Part shown: positions 27,115-34,987 of the stretch, in pieces
Position numbering within the stretch: position 1 is the first letter of the stretch
How the letters are laid out: each line of letters starts with the position of its first letter
From: Bacteroidota bacterium
GTDB lineage: Bacteria; Bacteroidota; Bacteroidia; Flavobacteriales_F; PHOS-HE28
NCBI GenBank assembly: GCA_018266475.1
Contig: JAFEAI010000275.1
Span: forward strand, 1 to 35,110
Direction of reading: 5' to 3'
Length of the DNA: 35,110 bases
Notes under the pieces: generated by a model
What the model was told of the DNA's origin: nothing
The model's database searches: none
The model's input: only the letters and a program-made list of their open reading frames with translations
Translations under genes and position numbers: made by a program

Positions 27115-29157
27115 ATGAAAAAGCTCTTACCCCTCGCCTTTGGCGCACTGCTCTTCCCTGCCCTGCTGCAGGCCCAAGTACCGATCACCGTGGATGTGAT
27201 CACGGACGACTACGGCTATGAAGGCTATTGGCAATTGGTGCCCGACGGATCCGCGTGCGGCAGCAACACCATCGCCTCCGGCGGGAACACCGCGGTGGGC
27301 TGCAACGGCGGTGGCGTGCAGAACCAGGCCCCGGGCGGTTATGGAAACAACCAGACCATCACCGAAGGACCGTTCAACCTCTCGGACGGCGCCACCTACA
27401 ACCTGATCGTAGTGGATGATTGGGGGGATGGCGGGATCCATTACAACGTGCGGGCAAATGGCTACCTGATCGGCGAATATGCCTCAACCGGGGCGGGCAA
27501 TACCTTTTCCTTCGTGGCAGCCGTTCCTGCGGAACTGGACCTCGCCGTCAGTGAGCTCACCAACCCGAAATACGCCTTTGCGGATCAGGCCATTACCGTG
27601 GCAGGCACCCTCCGCAATCACGGCACCGCCACGATCAGCAGCCTGGACCTCAACTATACCATTGATGGCGGCGACCCTCAGGTCGCTTCACTGTCAGGGT
27701 TGAACATCGCTTCCGGCGAGGACTACCACTTTGAGCACAGCATTCCCTGGACGCCGACACAGACCGGCACCTACGACCTGGACGCCTGGGCGAGCAACTT
27801 GAACGGCGCAGCGGACCAAGCGCCGGCGAACGACCACAACCTGATGCAGGAGGTCATCAATGCACCCATCCCGAACATCATCGACCAGTACTTCTACGCC
27901 ACGCCCACCTTCACTACCGTGGGATCCAGCAGCGACCAAGTGAGTTCACCGCGCGACCTGGACTTCCACCAGGACCTGGCCCGAAATGAACTTTGGGTGA
28001 TCAACAAAGGCACCGAGAACTCCGGTGGCAGCACCGTCACCTTCTTCGATGCGGGTGCCCCTGACATGACCCACCAGTATAAACATGACGGGAACGCATG
28101 GCATTTCATGAGCCTTCCCACTGCCATCGCCATGGCGGACAATGGCAACTTTGCAACAAGCCCCGGGGTCTATGATGCCAACCATGACGGAGGAACGCCA
28201 TTCACCGGCCCTGCCTTGTGGAGTTCGGACATGAGCATCTATGCGCAACCGTCGGGAGGCAATGGCAGCCACTTGGACATGCTGCATGAAAGTCCGTACA
28301 GCCAAGGGATCGCATCGGAGACCTTGAACCGCTTCTGGGTGGTGGACGGCAACCTCGGCGATATCGTGATGTACGACTTCGAACACCCCCACGAACCAGG
28401 CGGTTCGGACCATTCCGATGGTGTGGTCCACCGGTATGATGAATTTACCATCACCAAGGACCCGAACAACAACGTGGTGAGCCATTGCGTGCTAGACCAC
28501 AACACCGGATGGCTCTATGTGGTGGATTTCGGCGGGCAACGCGTATTGCGGCTGGACATCCATTCCGGAACGCCGGGCGGTACGCCGAGCTTCGGCCCGC
28601 ACGAACCTTTCGCGGAATACCAGAACATCGTTGGGGCCACTTGGGAGCCCGTTGTCACAACCGGCTTGGTTGAGCCTGCCGGCATTGAAGTGATAGGCAA
28701 CCGCTTGCTTGTTTCCGATCATTCCACCGGCGACATCCTGGTCTACGACATCAACTCCGCGCCGCCGTTCAGCCTTGTCGGCACCATATCCACCGGTGCA
28801 CCGGGCATTATGGGCATCAAAGTGGGCCCCGATGGCCACCTGTGGTATGTGAACACCCCGAACAACGAGGTAGTGCGGATCGATCCGGCGGCAGGCGCTG
28901 GCATCACCGAGAATCCTCCCCCAACGCTTAGTGCCCACCCGAACCCAACAAGCGGGACGGTATACCTAGCAGGCCTCTCCGATGTTAAAGGGAACGCAAC
29001 CCTCGACGTGCTGGACATCACGGGAAGCATCGTGCTCACACTGCCCGTATCCACCGCACTGCATGGGATCGACCTCTCCGGTCTGTCCAACGGTGTGTAT
29101 GGAATCCATGTCAGGGAATATCCTGCCAGCATGGTCCGGATCTTGGTAGAACATTGA
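27115..29157 (+). CDS. Secreted beta-propeller/CARDB protein with type IX secretion sorting domain
   Basis: A 680-residue protein from MKKLLPLAFGALLFPALLQAQ at 27115; an ATG at 27091 would add eight residues before the signal peptide. Domains in order: residues 22-160 a strand-rich domain with VVDDWGDGGIHY, the Asp/Gly-rich loop common in Bacteroidota surface proteins; about 165-270 a CARDB-like Ig fold (DLAVSELTNPKYAF, GTLRNHGTATISSLDLNY); about 290-600 NHL/YncE-like propeller repeats (NTGWLYVVDFGGQRVLRLDI, GIEVIGNRLLVSDHSTGDIL); and from about 605 a T9SS C-terminal domain (LSAHPNPTSGTVYLAG, ...LSNGVYGIHV). It would be exported across the outer membrane and attached or released there. The T9SS machinery is not in the window. 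No copper ligand cluster is seen. Confidence 0.85.
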   Translation: MKKLLPLAFGALLFPALLQAQVPITVDVITDDYGYEGYWQLVPDGSACGSNTIASGGNTAVGCNGGGVQNQAPGGYGNNQTITEGPFNLSDGATYNLIVVDDWGDGGIHYNVRANGYLIGEYASTGAGNTFSFVAAVPAELDLAVSELTNPKYAFADQAITVAGTLRNHGTATISSLDLNYTIDGGDPQVASLSGLNIASGEDYHFEHSIPWTPTQTGTYDLDAWASNLNGAADQAPANDHNLMQEVINAPIPNIIDQYFYATPTFTTVGSSSDQVSSPRDLDFHQDLARNELWVINKGTENSGGSTVTFFDAGAPDMTHQYKHDGNAWHFMSLPTAIAMADNGNFATSPGVYDANHDGGTPFTGPALWSSDMSIYAQPSGGNGSHLDMLHESPYSQGIASETLNRFWVVDGNLGDIVMYDFEHPHEPGGSDHSDGVVHRYDEFTITKDPNNNVVSHCVLDHNTGWLYVVDFGGQRVLRLDIHSGTPGGTPSFGPHEPFAEYQNIVGATWEPVVTTGLVEPAGIEVIGNRLLVSDHSTGDILVYDINSAPPFSLVGTISTGAPGIMGIKVGPDGHLWYVNTPNNEVVRIDPAAGAGITENPPPTLSAHPNPTSGTVYLAGLSDVKGNATLDVLDITGSIVLTLPVSTALHGIDLSGLSNGVYGIHVREYPASMVRILVEH

Positions 29158-29250
29158 CAAAAGGATCGGCTGGGTCCGCTGCTTCCTTAAGGGCCTGATC
29201 GAAAGCCCGGACGATTGACCTGCCTGATAAGGCAAAAAACGAAAAAACCC

Positions 29251-30102
29251 ATGACGATGAAGAGCATCTTCCTGAACTTTTGGGCCTTGACCCTTTCACT
29301 AAGCGCGAGCGCCCAAATACCTCATGCAAATACAACCACCATGGAAGTGGACGGCAACTGCGGCATGTGCAAGAAGACCATCGAGGCTGCGGCGCTCGTG
29401 AAGCACGAGGCCATGGCCAGCTGGAACAGTGACACCAAGGTCGCCACCATCACCTACGACAGCGCGCGTACGAATGTGGACGCCGTGCTGAAGCGGATCG
29501 CGCTGGCGGGATACGACAACGCGAGCTACCTCGCGCCCGATGCCGCCTACGCCGCGTTGCCCGGCTGCTGCCAGTACGATCGCACGCTGAAGAAAGCACC
29601 CGTCGCGGCCGCGGAAGTTCATGACCACGCTGGGCACCATGCGGAAACCGATCAAGTGGTAGCACCGGCCGCAAACAATCCGTTGGCGCCGGTGTTCACG
29701 GCCTACTTCAAACTGAAGGATGCACTCGTGGCCTCCGATGCCGCACAGGCCCAGGACCAAGCGGCCGCACTGAAGAATGCCGTGGATGCCGTGGACATGT
29801 CCGCGCTGGGCCACGACGTGCATACCGTGTGGATGCGGGTGATGGGGCCGCTCGCGGACCGTTCCGGAAGCATCGCGAACACCGTCAAGCTGGACGAGCA
29901 GCGCAAGGCGTTCATGCAACTGACCACACCGCTTTCGGAACTGGCCAAGGCCGCGCCCGGGGCCGTCCCCGTGTACCTCGCCCATTGCCCCATGTATCAA
30001 GGTGGCGCCGATTGGCTCAGCTTGGAAAAGGAGATCAAGAACCCATTCTACGGCAGCATGATGCTCACCTGCGGCAGCGTGAAGGAGACGATCGTGAAGT
30101 GA
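29251..30102 (+). CDS. Periplasmic HMA-DUF3347 copper-binding protein
   Basis: A 283-residue protein from MTMKSIFLNFWALTL; a second ATG two codons on is equally possible. The signal peptide ends near SLSASAQ. An HMA domain follows with MEVDGNCGMCKKTIEAAA (CxxC), so this is a periplasmic HMA rather than a cytosolic one. After a His-containing linker (EVHDHAGHHAE) the C-terminal half, from NNPLAPVFTAYFKLKDALV to AHCPMYQGGADWLSLEKEI and LTCGSVKE, is a DUF3347 domain. DUF3347 occurs in Bacteroidota copper loci and in CusB C-termini. It probably binds Cu in the periplasm and works with the oxidase gene 20 bp downstream. Confidence 0.88.
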   Translation: MTMKSIFLNFWALTLSLSASAQIPHANTTTMEVDGNCGMCKKTIEAAALVKHEAMASWNSDTKVATITYDSARTNVDAVLKRIALAGYDNASYLAPDAAYAALPGCCQYDRTLKKAPVAAAEVHDHAGHHAETDQVVAPAANNPLAPVFTAYFKLKDALVASDAAQAQDQAAALKNAVDAVDMSALGHDVHTVWMRVMGPLADRSGSIANTVKLDEQRKAFMQLTTPLSELAKAAPGAVPVYLAHCPMYQGGADWLSLEKEIKNPFYGSMMLTCGSVKETIVK

Positions 30103-30116
30103 GACAAGAACCTTTC

Positions 30117-30209
30117 GACAGGATGAGCAGGATGTACAGGATAGAGCTATGCATGGAGGACTTTGGTGAACTTCCGTGCATTCATCCTGTACATCCTGCA
30201 CATCCTGTC
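30117..30209. repeat. Dispersed inverted repeat (CAGGATGTACAGGAT family) over the oxidase start
   Basis: The left arm 30117-30142 and right arm 30184-30209 are 26 bp each, reverse complements with one mismatch, around a 41-nt loop whose ends (ATGCATGGAGG / CTTCCGTGCAT) also pair partly. The unit contains CAGGATGTACAGGAT. I recognise this as a common dispersed Bacteroidota intergenic repeat (recollection). Confidence 0.88.
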
Positions 30210-32528
30210 AACGTATTGATCCTGTTCCTTGCCTTCTTGTCGTTCTCGTCCGTGCGCGCCCAGGTCCATGTACCGGGCACCACTGTCCCGAAAGGCGACT
30301 TCATCCCGAAGGTGACGCGCTATGACCTGTACGTCACCGACACCGTGCTGAACTACACCGGCAAGGACGTGCCCGCCATCGCGGTGAACGGGCAAACGCC
30401 CATGCCCACACTGTACTTCACCGAGGGCGATACGGCGATGATCGTGCTGCACAACCGCCTGAAAAAGGGCGAGACCTCCCTGCATTGGCACGGCCTGATC
30501 CTGCCCAACGTGTACGACGGCGTGCCCTGGCTCACCACGCCGCCGATCAAGGCCGGGGAGAGCTACACCTACAAATTCCCGCTGAAGCAGCACGGCACCT
30601 ATTGGTACCACTCGCACACCATGCTGCAGGAGCAGAGCGGCATGAACGGCGCGCTGATCATCCACCCGCGCCGACCCGATACCATCCCCGAGTACACGCT
30701 GCTGCTCACCGATTGGACCGACATGAAGCCCAGCGAGGTGGACCGCCTGCTGCACAACGGCAGTGACTGGTTTGCCATCCAAAAGAACAAGCTGCGGCCC
30801 GGCACCGTGCAGAGCTACAGCGACGCCATCCAAGCCGGCGCGCTGGGCACCAAGCTGGGCAACGAGTGGAAGCGCATGCACGCCATGGACGTCAGCGATG
30901 TGTACTACGACCGCTTCCTCACCAATGGCAAGGTGGAAGATGCCGCACCGCGGTTCAAGGGCGGGCAACAGGTGCGGCTGCGCATCATCAACGGCAATTC
31001 GTCCACCTACTTCTGGATCCAGTACGCCGGCGGAAAGATGCAGGTGGTGGCTACCGACGGCGCCGATGTGGAACCCGTGTCCGTGGACCGCTTCATCATG
31101 GGCGTGGCCGAAACCTACGACGTGATCGTAACGCTCCCCGCCGACAGCACCGCCTACCAACTATTGGCCACCGCCGAGGACCGCACGCGTTCAACATCCC
31201 TTTGGCTGGGCAACGGCATCCGGCAGCTCGCACAACCGTTGGGTCCGCTGGACTACTTCGCCGGGATGAAGATGATGAACGGCATGATGAAGATGAACGG
31301 CGACCTGGATGACATGGGCATGAAGATGGGCCTCCAGCGCATGGACATGAACGAGGTGATGTATCCGGAGATCACCGGTGGAAGAAGTGAAGAAGGGAAG
31401 AAGGTGAAGGAGGTGAGGGAGGGAGCGCGTCGCTCCGCTCGCGATGACGGGAAGGGAAAGGAGGTGAAGAAGCAACCGGGCCATGAAGCGCATGCCGCAG
31501 CATCGAGTACGGAGCGCCCGGTGACATTGAACTATGCGATGCTGCGCGCGCCGGAACCCACCACCCTGCCGCCGGGACCGCTGAAGGAGCTGCACTTTGA
31601 GCTAACCGGCAACATGAACCGCTACCTGTGGTCCATCGACGGAAAGACGATCTCCGAAGCGGACAAGATCAAGATCCACAAGGGCGAGAACGTGCGCCTG
31701 ATCCTGCACAACAACAGCATGATGCGCCACCCCATGCACCTGCACGGCCATTTTTTCCGCGTGCTGAACGGCCAGGGCGCCTACGCCCCGCTGAAGAACG
31801 TGCTGGACATCATGCCCATGGAGACCGACACCATCGAATTCGCCGGTACCGAAAGCGGCGACTGGTTCTTCCACTGCCACATCCTCTACCACATGATGAG
31901 CGGCATGGGCCGCGTGTTCAGCTATGCGGACACGGCAACCAACCCTGAACTCGGTGACCCCAAGCGTGCCTGGCGCAACTTCCTGAAGGAGGACAAGCAC
32001 TGGCACCTCATGGCGCAGAACGACTTCGCCACCAACGGACTGGACGGCGAACTGATGCTGATGAACAAACGCTGGGAGCTGCAGACGGAATGGCGGCTTG
32101 GCTACACCAAGGAGCACGGCCAGGAAGTGGAGGCCCGCTTCGGCCGCTACGTGGACCGCATGCAATGGCTCTTCCCCTACATCGGCGCGGAATGGCGCTC
32201 GCACCCCATGGACATGGACATCCACGAGGACAACCTTTTCGGTGAGCCCAACACCTGGGACGACCGCAAAGCGCTCAACATCGGCCTGCGCTACACACTG
32301 CCCTTCCTCCTGGTGCTGGACGGCCACATCGACACGGACGGCCAGCTGCGCGCTTCGCTGATGCGCGAGGACATCGCCCTCACCCCGCGCCTGCGCATGG
32401 ACCTGATGGGCAACACCGACCTGGAATACATGGCCGGCCTGCGCTACGTGCTGAACAAGACCTTCTCCCTACGCACCCACTACGACAGCGACATGGGCCT
32501 GGGCGTGGGACTGACCTTGACCTATTGA
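30123..32528 (+). CDS. CopA-type multicopper oxidase with CopB-like C-terminal region
   Basis: A protein of up to 801 residues. The start is uncertain: ATGs at 30123, 30132 and 30153 lie inside a dispersed repeat, and a TTG at 30216 gives a short signal peptide (ILFLAFLSFSSVRAQ). All four copper blocks are present: LHWHGLILPN, TYWYHSHTMLQ, HPMHLHGHFFRVLN and WFFHCHILYHMMSGMG. A Met-rich stretch (MKMMNGMMKMNGD) typical of CopA/CueO-like oxidases precedes the C-terminal cupredoxin. After the oxidase, from about KDKHWHLMAQNDFATNGLDG to the end at LGVGLTLTY, the sequence resembles the CopB (PF05275) outer-membrane barrel: EHGQEVEARFGRYVD, WLFPYIGAEWRSHP. It would oxidise Cu(I) in the periplasm. 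An in-frame Lys/Glu/Arg-rich linker (31379-31482) looks like inserted intergenic repeat. Confidence 0.88.
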   Translation: MSRMYRIELCMEDFGELPCIHPVHPAHPVNVLILFLAFLSFSSVRAQVHVPGTTVPKGDFIPKVTRYDLYVTDTVLNYTGKDVPAIAVNGQTPMPTLYFTEGDTAMIVLHNRLKKGETSLHWHGLILPNVYDGVPWLTTPPIKAGESYTYKFPLKQHGTYWYHSHTMLQEQSGMNGALIIHPRRPDTIPEYTLLLTDWTDMKPSEVDRLLHNGSDWFAIQKNKLRPGTVQSYSDAIQAGALGTKLGNEWKRMHAMDVSDVYYDRFLTNGKVEDAAPRFKGGQQVRLRIINGNSSTYFWIQYAGGKMQVVATDGADVEPVSVDRFIMGVAETYDVIVTLPADSTAYQLLATAEDRTRSTSLWLGNGIRQLAQPLGPLDYFAGMKMMNGMMKMNGDLDDMGMKMGLQRMDMNEVMYPEITGGRSEEGKKVKEVREGARRSARDDGKGKEVKKQPGHEAHAAASSTERPVTLNYAMLRAPEPTTLPPGPLKELHFELTGNMNRYLWSIDGKTISEADKIKIHKGENVRLILHNNSMMRHPMHLHGHFFRVLNGQGAYAPLKNVLDIMPMETDTIEFAGTESGDWFFHCHILYHMMSGMGRVFSYADTATNPELGDPKRAWRNFLKEDKHWHLMAQNDFATNGLDGELMLMNKRWELQTEWRLGYTKEHGQEVEARFGRYVDRMQWLFPYIGAEWRSHPMDMDIHEDNLFGEPNTWDDRKALNIGLRYTLPFLLVLDGHIDTDGQLRASLMREDIALTPRLRMDLMGNTDLEYMAGLRYVLNKTFSLRTHYDSDMGLGVGLTLTY
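31379..31482 (+). repeat. Low-complexity insert in the oxidase coding sequence
   Basis: A GAAG/GTGAAGG-rich run encodes EEGKKVKEVREGARR and continues. It embeds GTCGCTCCGCTCGCGATGAC, a motif resembling the dispersed repeat with a CGTCGCT-CGCTCGC-ATGACG core often seen between Bacteroidota genes. The reading frame is kept. It separates the Met-rich segment from the C-terminal cupredoxin. Confidence 0.6.
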
Positions 32529-32571
32529 AAGCGGCCAGCGCATGCACGGTGGTGCATCGCAGCGATCAGTT

Positions 32572-32776
32572 GGGCGTGCCCCCGGCTGTCATGCTGGGCA
32601 AAGCCAAAGCAGGCAGCCGGGGTCGGGTGCTCCGCTATAGCCGGTTTTGTCGCGGCCAGCGGTCGCGGCACTGCGGGGTCTGCTCCCCCGGATGAACTCC
32701 GGGGCTCGCAGCCTCCTCGTTGCACGGGCCCGCAAGGCCGCGCCTGCACCGGGCTGCCGCTGCGCCCCCTCACGCA
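32572..32776 (+). repeat. Structured dispersed intergenic repeat, copy 2
   Basis: The same four conserved blocks as 13902-14078, in the same order and orientation, with different variable segments. Between block 1 and block 2 here a hairpin closes with GGCTG...CAGCC. It fills most of the 337-bp gap between the oxidase stop and the 32866 gene. No protein-coding potential was recognised in the gap. Confidence 0.7.
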
Positions 32777-32837
32777 GGCCACGCCAACCTCAGCGCCGCA
32801 TTCCAATCCGCTCGCAACAACCCGGCTTTACCTTGAT

Positions 32838-32845
32838 TACCTTTG
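32838..32845 (+). promoter_or_regulatory. Candidate -7 promoter element (TACCTTTG) of the MNT/HepT operon
   Basis: An exact TAnnTTTG match 20 nt upstream of the ATG at 32866. It lies just after the structured repeat. Autoregulation by the XRE domain of the first gene product is likely, but no operator palindrome was identified. Confidence 0.5.
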
Positions 32846-32865
32846 GACAACTCCTGTCCAACGCC

Positions 32866-33462
32866 ATGAACGCTCCTGCACCCTTTTCCCAAATGCTCCG
32901 CACGCAACGCGAAGCCGCAGGCCTCACCTTGCAAGCAGTGGCCGCCAAGCTGAAGGTGGACCTCAGCTTAGTGAGCAAGTGGGAGCGCGGTGTCCGCAAG
33001 CCGTCCCGCGCACAGGTCATCGCACTGGCCCGCGTCCTGAAGGCCGATGCCAACGCGTTCCTCATGGCATGGCTCCGTGATGCCGCCGTGTATGCCGTGG
33101 GCGATGATGAGCTGGCCCTGGAAGCCTTGAAGGCCGCCGAGGCGCAGGTGGCCTACAAGCTGTTCCAGCAGCAGGACCGCAAGGCCATCGTCCGCAAGCT
33201 GAGATCCGGCCTGGCCCGTTTTCCCAAGGTGCGTAAAGCGTGGCTCTTCGGCTCCTTCGCCCGAAAGGACGACAAACCCGGCAGCGACATCGACCTGGCC
33301 ATCGAGGTGCAGGATCCCTTCAGCTATTTCGACCTGGCCGATGTGCAGTACCAATTGGAGCAGCTCACGGGCCGCAAGGTGGACGTGGGCTTCATGGATG
33401 CCTTCCGGCCCCACGTGCGTGCGCGTATCGAACCCGATCTGCAGCTGATCCATGGAGCATGA
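32866..33462 (+). CDS. XRE HTH-MNT nucleotidyltransferase fusion (antitoxin, MntA-like)
   Basis: A 198-residue protein from the ATG at 32866. Residues 8-65 form an XRE helix-turn-helix (LRTQREAAGLTLQAVAAKL, SLVSKWERGVRKPS). Residues about 115-198 form a minimal nucleotidyltransferase with WLFGSFARKDDKPGSDIDL, i.e. GS followed by DxD, plus a third acidic strand at KVDVGFMD. In HEPN/MNT type VII toxin-antitoxin systems, MntA adenylylates a tyrosine of the HEPN toxin and so silences it. The HTH fusion would add autoregulation of the operon. The next gene overlaps by 11 bp. Confidence 0.88.
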   Translation: MNAPAPFSQMLRTQREAAGLTLQAVAAKLKVDLSLVSKWERGVRKPSRAQVIALARVLKADANAFLMAWLRDAAVYAVGDDELALEALKAAEAQVAYKLFQQQDRKAIVRKLRSGLARFPKVRKAWLFGSFARKDDKPGSDIDLAIEVQDPFSYFDLADVQYQLEQLTGRKVDVGFMDAFRPHVRARIEPDLQLIHGA

Positions 33463-33802
33463 CCGCGCTGATAGCCTGCCCGCATTGCAGCGCATGCGGA
33501 TCACGATCGCTCGGATAAAGGTCCACATACAGGGACGCTCGATGGAGCAATTCCTGGCAGACAAGGTCCTGTGCGATGCCGTGCTGATGCAACTGAGCGT
33601 CCTCGGCGAGGAAGTGCGCCGCGTGGATCCGGACCTGCTCAACAAGTACGATTACCCGTGGCACAAAGTGCGCGCGCAGCGCAACGTCATCGTGCATGAC
33701 TACTTCGGCATCCGCCTGCCATCCATCTGGGCCAATGTGCAGCAAGACCTCGGCCCTTTGGATGAACTGCTGGAACGCATCATCCAAAATGAATTCTCCT
33801 GA
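33452..33802 (+). CDS. HepT-like HEPN domain toxin (DUF86)
   Basis: A 116-residue all-helical protein. The HEPN RNase motif is RNVIVHDYFG (Rx4HxY), with the Tyr two residues after the His that is the AMPylation target in HepT proteins. Flanking sequence (FLADKVLCDAVLMQLSVLGE, KYDYPWHKVRAQRN) fits DUF86/HepT throughout, and the length is typical. It should act as an RNase toxin neutralised by the HTH-MNT protein. The start ATG at 33452 overlaps the antitoxin gene by 11 bp. Confidence 0.88.
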   Translation: MEHDRADSLPALQRMRITIARIKVHIQGRSMEQFLADKVLCDAVLMQLSVLGEEVRRVDPDLLNKYDYPWHKVRAQRNVIVHDYFGIRLPSIWANVQQDLGPLDELLERIIQNEFS

Positions 33803-33822
33803 TCTGCTGCTCGGCCCCCTGT

Positions 33823-33870
33823 GGCAATAACAACACGGGCTTCGGCGTGGGCGTGACGGTGACGTATTGA
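33823..33870 (+). pseudogene. Vestige of a second multicopper-oxidase/CopB C-terminus
   Basis: The frame reads GNNNTGFGVGVTVTY and stop, matching the end of the 30123-32528 protein (SDMGLGVGLTLTY and stop). Over 42 bp, 10 bases differ, so this is an older or paralogous fragment and not a recent copy. There is no start and no upstream domain; the preceding bases belong to the HepT gene. Confidence 0.5.
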
Positions 33871-33891
33871 GACCACCCTGCGCCGCCACCG

Positions 33892-34542
33892 TTAGGACAG
33901 CGCGCCGAAGAAGGACTCGAGCTTTCGTTCGTCCAACCGCCCATTGGTCCGCACGCCGCTGCAAAGGTCCACGCCAAAGGGTTGCACCATGTCCACCGCG
34001 CGCTGCACATTGCCCGCGTTCAATCCGCCAGCGAGGAAGAGCGGAACGTTGATGGCTTCGCGGATGGCTTTGCTCAGCTGCCAGTCGTGCGCGCGGCCCG
34101 TGCCGCCGAGTTCCTTCACCGCCAGGTTCGGGTTGCCGCTGTCCAACAGGACCGCATCCACGTGTTGGGATACTTCCACCGCTTCGCGCACGGAGGCCTC
34201 GTCCAGCACATGGATCACCTGCACCAGTTCCACCCCCGGCAGTTCGCGCCGCAATCGGTCATACTGCCGCTCCTCCAACGCATCCACGATCTGCACGGTG
34301 GTGGTGCGCACCCGCCGATGGTGCGCGATGATCGCTTCCGCGCTCGTCTCACTGGTGAGCAGAAAGGTGCGGGTGGGCGGCGCCACGCTGCTTGCGATGT
34401 CGGCGATCAATGCATCGCCGATCACCCCCGGGCCGCTTGGCATGTGGCCCACAAGTCCCAGCGCATAAGCACCGTGGGCAACGGCGAGTTGCGCCTCTTC
34501 CACACTGCTGATGCAGCAGATCTTCACCTTCACATGGGCCAT
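33892..34542 (-). CDS. Phosphoribosylanthranilate isomerase-like (TrpF-like) TIM-barrel protein
   Basis: A 216-residue (beta/alpha)8 barrel. HVKVKICCISSVEEAQLAV matches the TrpF start (KICG in classical enzymes), with Cys8 as the presumed catalytic thiol. AVLLDSGNPNLAVKELGGTGRAHDW supplies the catalytic Asp and phosphate region. PLFLAGGLNAGNVQRAV and FGVDLCSGVRTNG form the C-terminal phosphate-binding loop. TrpF isomerises N-phosphoribosylanthranilate in tryptophan synthesis. No trp gene is near, and KICC and other deviations suggest a paralogue with a different or unknown substrate. It stands alone, with a TATCTTTC promoter-like box about 30 nt upstream. Confidence 0.78.
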   Translation of the reverse strand: MAHVKVKICCISSVEEAQLAVAHGAYALGLVGHMPSGPGVIGDALIADIASSVAPPTRTFLLTSETSAEAIIAHHRRVRTTTVQIVDALEERQYDRLRRELPGVELVQVIHVLDEASVREAVEVSQHVDAVLLDSGNPNLAVKELGGTGRAHDWQLSKAIREAINVPLFLAGGLNAGNVQRAVDMVQPFGVDLCSGVRTNGRLDERKLESFFGALS

Positions 34543-34572
34543 TCTTCCGTGGTTCTGGTCGCTTGGGAGAGC

Positions 34573-34580
34573 GAAAGATA
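34573..34580 (-). promoter_or_regulatory. Candidate -7 promoter element (TATCTTTC) of the TrpF-like gene
   Basis: One mismatch to TAnnTTTG on the minus strand, about 30 nt before the ATG at 34542. No matching -33 element was seen. Confidence 0.3.
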
Positions 34581-34741
34581 GCCTATGCCTTCACAGCGTT
34601 GAACGATCCACGACGCTGGATGCGATCGAACCGGCACCTACCATAAGGTTCGTCATCTCTTGAATGAGGATCGGATGTTGATCGGGGTTCTTTGGTTCCT
34701 GGTTCCGGTTTCCACATCGTTGGTCGGCAGGAGCGCCTGCG

Positions 34742-34953
34742 CCCTCTCGCGCAAGACCGTCGCCCTCATCCGCCAGAACCTCTTCTGGGCCTTCATCTAC
34801 AACATCATCGGCATCCCCATCGCCGCCGGGGTGCTCTACCCGATCAACGGTTTCCTTTTGGATCCGATGATCGCTGGCGCGGCGATGGCCTTGAGCAGCG
34901 TGAGCGTGGTGAGCAATAGCTTGCGGTTGAGGTGGGCGGGGTTGGAAGGGTGA
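34742..34953 (+). pseudogene. Duplicated 3' end of copA (right copy of the direct repeat)
   Basis: It encodes [20 protein letters not shown] to the stop, the last two membrane helices of the CopA-type ATPase, about 96% identical in DNA to 12745-12953. The frame is open from an ATG at 34660, but residues before the junction are unrelated, and no phosphorylation or metal site is present. It is a fragment and cannot be a working ATPase. Confidence 0.9.
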
Positions 34954-34987
34954 ATCCAGGCTGCGGGGGCGCTACCACGGGGGCGGA

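Noticed and set aside
33823-33870. Oxidase tail vestige as a recent duplication of the 32528 end
   Set aside because: 10 of 42 bases differ, unlike the about 96% identity of the copA-end repeats, so it must be older or from a paralogue.
34660-34953. Open frame starting at 34660 as a small functional membrane protein
   Set aside because: Everything after residue 28 is the copied copA end and the part before the junction has no recognisable features; it is best read as a fragment.
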